Source: an uncultured Pseudomonadota bacterium (GTDB taxonomy: Bacteria > Pseudomonadota > Gammaproteobacteria > Burkholderiales > Rhodocyclaceae). Taken from it: DNA of 7,293 nt. Under the pieces are notes generated by a model, which did not search any database, was not told the DNA's origin, and saw only the letters and a list, made by a program, of their open reading frames with translations. The position numbers were made by a program, and so were the translations under genes. Below are positions 5,510 to 7,293 of this stretch, one piece after another. The stretch is taken from positions 1-7,293 of the forward strand of contig CAJAHZ010000365.1 in assembly GCA_903939665.1 (NCBI GenBank), read 5' to 3'. Position 1 is the stretch's first letter. Each line of letters starts with the position of its first letter.

Positions 5510-7293
5510 ATGAATTATTTCGTAACCGGCGCCACCGGGTTTATCGGCAAACGACTCGTCGCCAAATTGCTCGCCCGGCCAGGCAGCGTGGTCTATTTCC
5601 TCACCCGCGAGACAGAGTTGCCGCGTCTCGAAGCCTTGTACGAATACTGGAATGCAGACAATACCCGCGTCATACCGATTGTCGGCGACCTCACCGCACC
5701 GCAACTTGGCGTGGCTAAAAAAGACATTACGAAACTGAAAAAGAAGGTCACGCACTTCTTTCACCTGGCCGCCATCTACGACCTGAGCGCCAGCGCCGAA
5801 GACCAGCAGCGCGCCAACGTCGACGGCACGCGCAACACGGTCAGCTTTGCCGAGGAAATCGGTGCCAAAAATTTCCACCTGGTCAGTTCGATCGCCTCCG
5901 CCGGCCTGTTTGAAGGGCTGTTCCGTGAAGACATGTTCGAAGAAGCCGAAAACCTCGACAACCCCTACTTTCGCACCAAGCACGACTCCGAAGCGATCGT
6001 ACGCAAGGAGTGCACCATTCCGTGGCGAATTTTCCGCCCAGCCATTGTCGTCGGCGATTCGCGCACCGGCGAGATGGACAAGATCGACGGCCCCTATTAC
6101 TTTTTCAAGCTGATCCAGAAGCTGCGCAAGCTTCTGCCGAGCTGGATGCCGACGATCGGCATCGAAGGCGGACGCATCAACGTCGTGCCGGTCGATTTCG
6201 TCGTCGCCGCAATGGATCACATCGCGCACCTGCCAAAAGAAAGCGGCAAGTGCTTCCACCTCACCGACCCCTCGCCGATGCGTGTCGGCGACCTGCTCAA
6301 CACCTTCGCCCGCGCCGCGCACGCCCCCGAGATGACGATGCGCATCAATGCCGCGCTGCTCGGCTTCATCCCGCGCTCGGTACGCAAGGCCCTAACTGCA
6401 CTGACGCCGGTACGCCGCATTCAGCACGCCGTGATGAAGGATCTGGGCCTGCCCGACAATATTTTGGAGTTCATCAACTACCCGACCCGCTTTGATTGCC
6501 GCGAAACCTTGCGCGTACTCAAAGGCACCGACATCGCCGTACCGCCACTCGACACCTACGCCTGGCGGCTGTGGGACTACTGGGAACGCCACCTTGACCC
6601 GGATCTGTTCATCGACCGCACGCTGCGTGGCCAGGTAGAAGGCAAGGTTGTGCTGGTCACCGGCGGCTCGTCGGGCATTGGCAAGGCAACGATCCGCAAG
6701 ATCGCCGAAGCCGGCGCCATCGCCGTAACCATCGCGCGCGATGCCGAGCAACTGGAACAAACGCGCCTTGAATTCGAGGCGGCCGGACTGCAACTGATCA
6801 CCCACGTGGTGGATATTGCCATTGCCGATCAGTGCAATGCCTTCGTCAATCTGATGAACGAAAAATATGGCGGTGTCGATATTCTGGTCAATAACGCCGG
6901 GCGCTCGATCCGCCGCGGCATCGAGAACTCGTTCGACCGCTTTCACGACTTCGAGCGCACCATGGAGGTCAATTACTTCGGCGCGCTGCGCCTGACCATG
7001 GGTCTCCTGCCGGGCATGCTCGCCAAGCGCAAAGGCCAGGTAGTCAATATCTCGTCCATCGGCGTCCTGACCAACGCACCTCGCTTCTCGGCCTATGTCG
7101 CATCGAAGGCTGCGATGGACGCCTGGACACGCTGCGCAGCGTCGGAGTTTGCCGATCGTCACATCGAGTTCACAACGATCAACATGCCGCTCGTCAAAAC
7201 GCCAATGATTGCGCCAACCAAGTTCTACGACAACGTCCCGACCCTGTCGCCGGATGAAGCCGCAGACCTGGTGATTGAAGCCATTATTCACAA
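5510..7293 (+). CDS. Two-domain fatty acyl-CoA reductase (alcohol-forming), 3' end outside the window
   Basis: The frame is open from ATG at 5510 (GGAG 6 bases upstream) to the right edge, giving 594 residues. Residues 1-370 are an extended SDR/NAD-binding-4 reductase: TGATGFIG (6-13) binds the dinucleotide, D60 follows the fourth strand, SS (126-127) and Y153-x3-K157 are the active site. Residues 376-594 are a second, classical SDR: TGGSSGIG (384-391), NNAG (461-464), NISS (513-516) and Y529-x3-K533. This order, with DGPYYFFK, NYPTRFD and NISSIGVLTNAPRFSAYV, matches what I recall of the Marinobacter-type fatty acyl-CoA reductase of about 660 residues. About 65 residues are therefore missing at the edge. 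That enzyme uses NADPH to reduce acyl-CoA (or acyl-ACP) through the aldehyde to a fatty alcohol, feeding wax ester synthesis. Both domains keep their catalytic residues. It is divergent from the phasin. A mycobacterial-type acyl-CoA reductase of the same layout is the alternative name. Confidence 0.93.
   Translation, partial: MNYFVTGATGFIGKRLVAKLLARPGSVVYFLTRETELPRLEALYEYWNADNTRVIPIVGDLTAPQLGVAKKDITKLKKKVTHFFHLAAIYDLSASAEDQQRANVDGTRNTVSFAEEIGAKNFHLVSSIASAGLFEGLFREDMFEEAENLDNPYFRTKHDSEAIVRKECTIPWRIFRPAIVVGDSRTGEMDKIDGPYYFFKLIQKLRKLLPSWMPTIGIEGGRINVVPVDFVVAAMDHIAHLPKESGKCFHLTDPSPMRVGDLLNTFARAAHAPEMTMRINAALLGFIPRSVRKALTALTPVRRIQHAVMKDLGLPDNILEFINYPTRFDCRETLRVLKGTDIAVPPLDTYAWRLWDYWERHLDPDLFIDRTLRGQVEGKVVLVTGGSSGIGKATIRKIAEAGAIAVTIARDAEQLEQTRLEFEAAGLQLITHVVDIAIADQCNAFVNLMNEKYGGVDILVNNAGRSIRRGIENSFDRFHDFERTMEVNYFGALRLTMGLLPGMLAKRKGQVVNISSIGVLTNAPRFSAYVASKAAMDAWTRCAASEFADRHIEFTTINMPLVKTPMIAPTKFYDNVPTLSPDEAADLVIEAIIH

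Noticed and set aside
5408..6322. A 304-codon open frame on the minus strand opposite the acyl-CoA reductase
   Set aside because: It lies entirely across the reductase gene and its leader and has no recognisable domain. Its length is explained by codon bias of the GC-rich sense gene.
6392..7291. A 299-codon open frame on the minus strand opposite the second SDR domain
   Set aside because: The opposite strand has full SDR motifs (TGGSSGIG, NNAG, YVASK). The antisense frame is low in family features and rich in residues expected from reverse reading of GC-rich codons.

Overview
The window is a compact, GC-rich bacterial region with seven complete genes and one partial gene at each edge. There are no RNA genes, insertion sequences or CRISPR. 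The gene content (PHA-granule phasin with an AAKP tail, PF13972-type TetR regulator, patatin, two-domain fatty acyl-CoA reductase, a FCSD-like flavoprotein tail and DUF411) and the codon use suggest a PHA-storing proteobacterium. A betaproteobacterium of the Rhodocyclales type is my best guess. That placement is inference from gene families, not a phylogenetic result.

Left part (1-1480). The 3' end of a probable sulfide dehydrogenase-type FAD flavoprotein (+) runs tail to tail into an exported DUF411 protein (-) whose metal-ligand motifs are partly lost. The DUF411 gene is divergent from an ankyrin-repeat protein (+) that most likely starts with TTG. The two share a short intergenic region in which oppositely directed -35 boxes sit in one palindrome.

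Middle part (1477-4566, all on -). In transcription order: a patatin-like phospholipase, a TetR-family regulator, a TPR-like protein and a small cysteine-cluster protein. Gaps are about 72 and 35 bases, then a short overlap, so a single operon is plausible. The last gene ends inside a shared TTAA with the converging ankyrin gene.

Right part (4567-7293). A phasin (-) with a lysine/alanine/proline tail is divergent from a large two-domain reductase (+) that runs off the window. The reductase closely resembles the Marinobacter-type enzyme that reduces fatty acyl-CoA (or acyl-ACP) to fatty alcohol in one polypeptide. The roughly 180-base space between them carries candidate promoters both ways and an inverted repeat over the putative phasin -10.

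Taken together, the right two thirds looks like a storage-lipid neighbourhood: a granule-coat protein, a lipid acyl hydrolase, a regulator of a type often found with lipid genes, and an acyl-CoA to alcohol reductase. No wax ester synthase or PHA synthase lies inside the window, so the joint pathway is inferred. I did not find a clearly new defence or mobile system here. The most interesting points are the phasin/acyl reductase pairing, the altered DUF411 protein and the small Cys-cluster protein.
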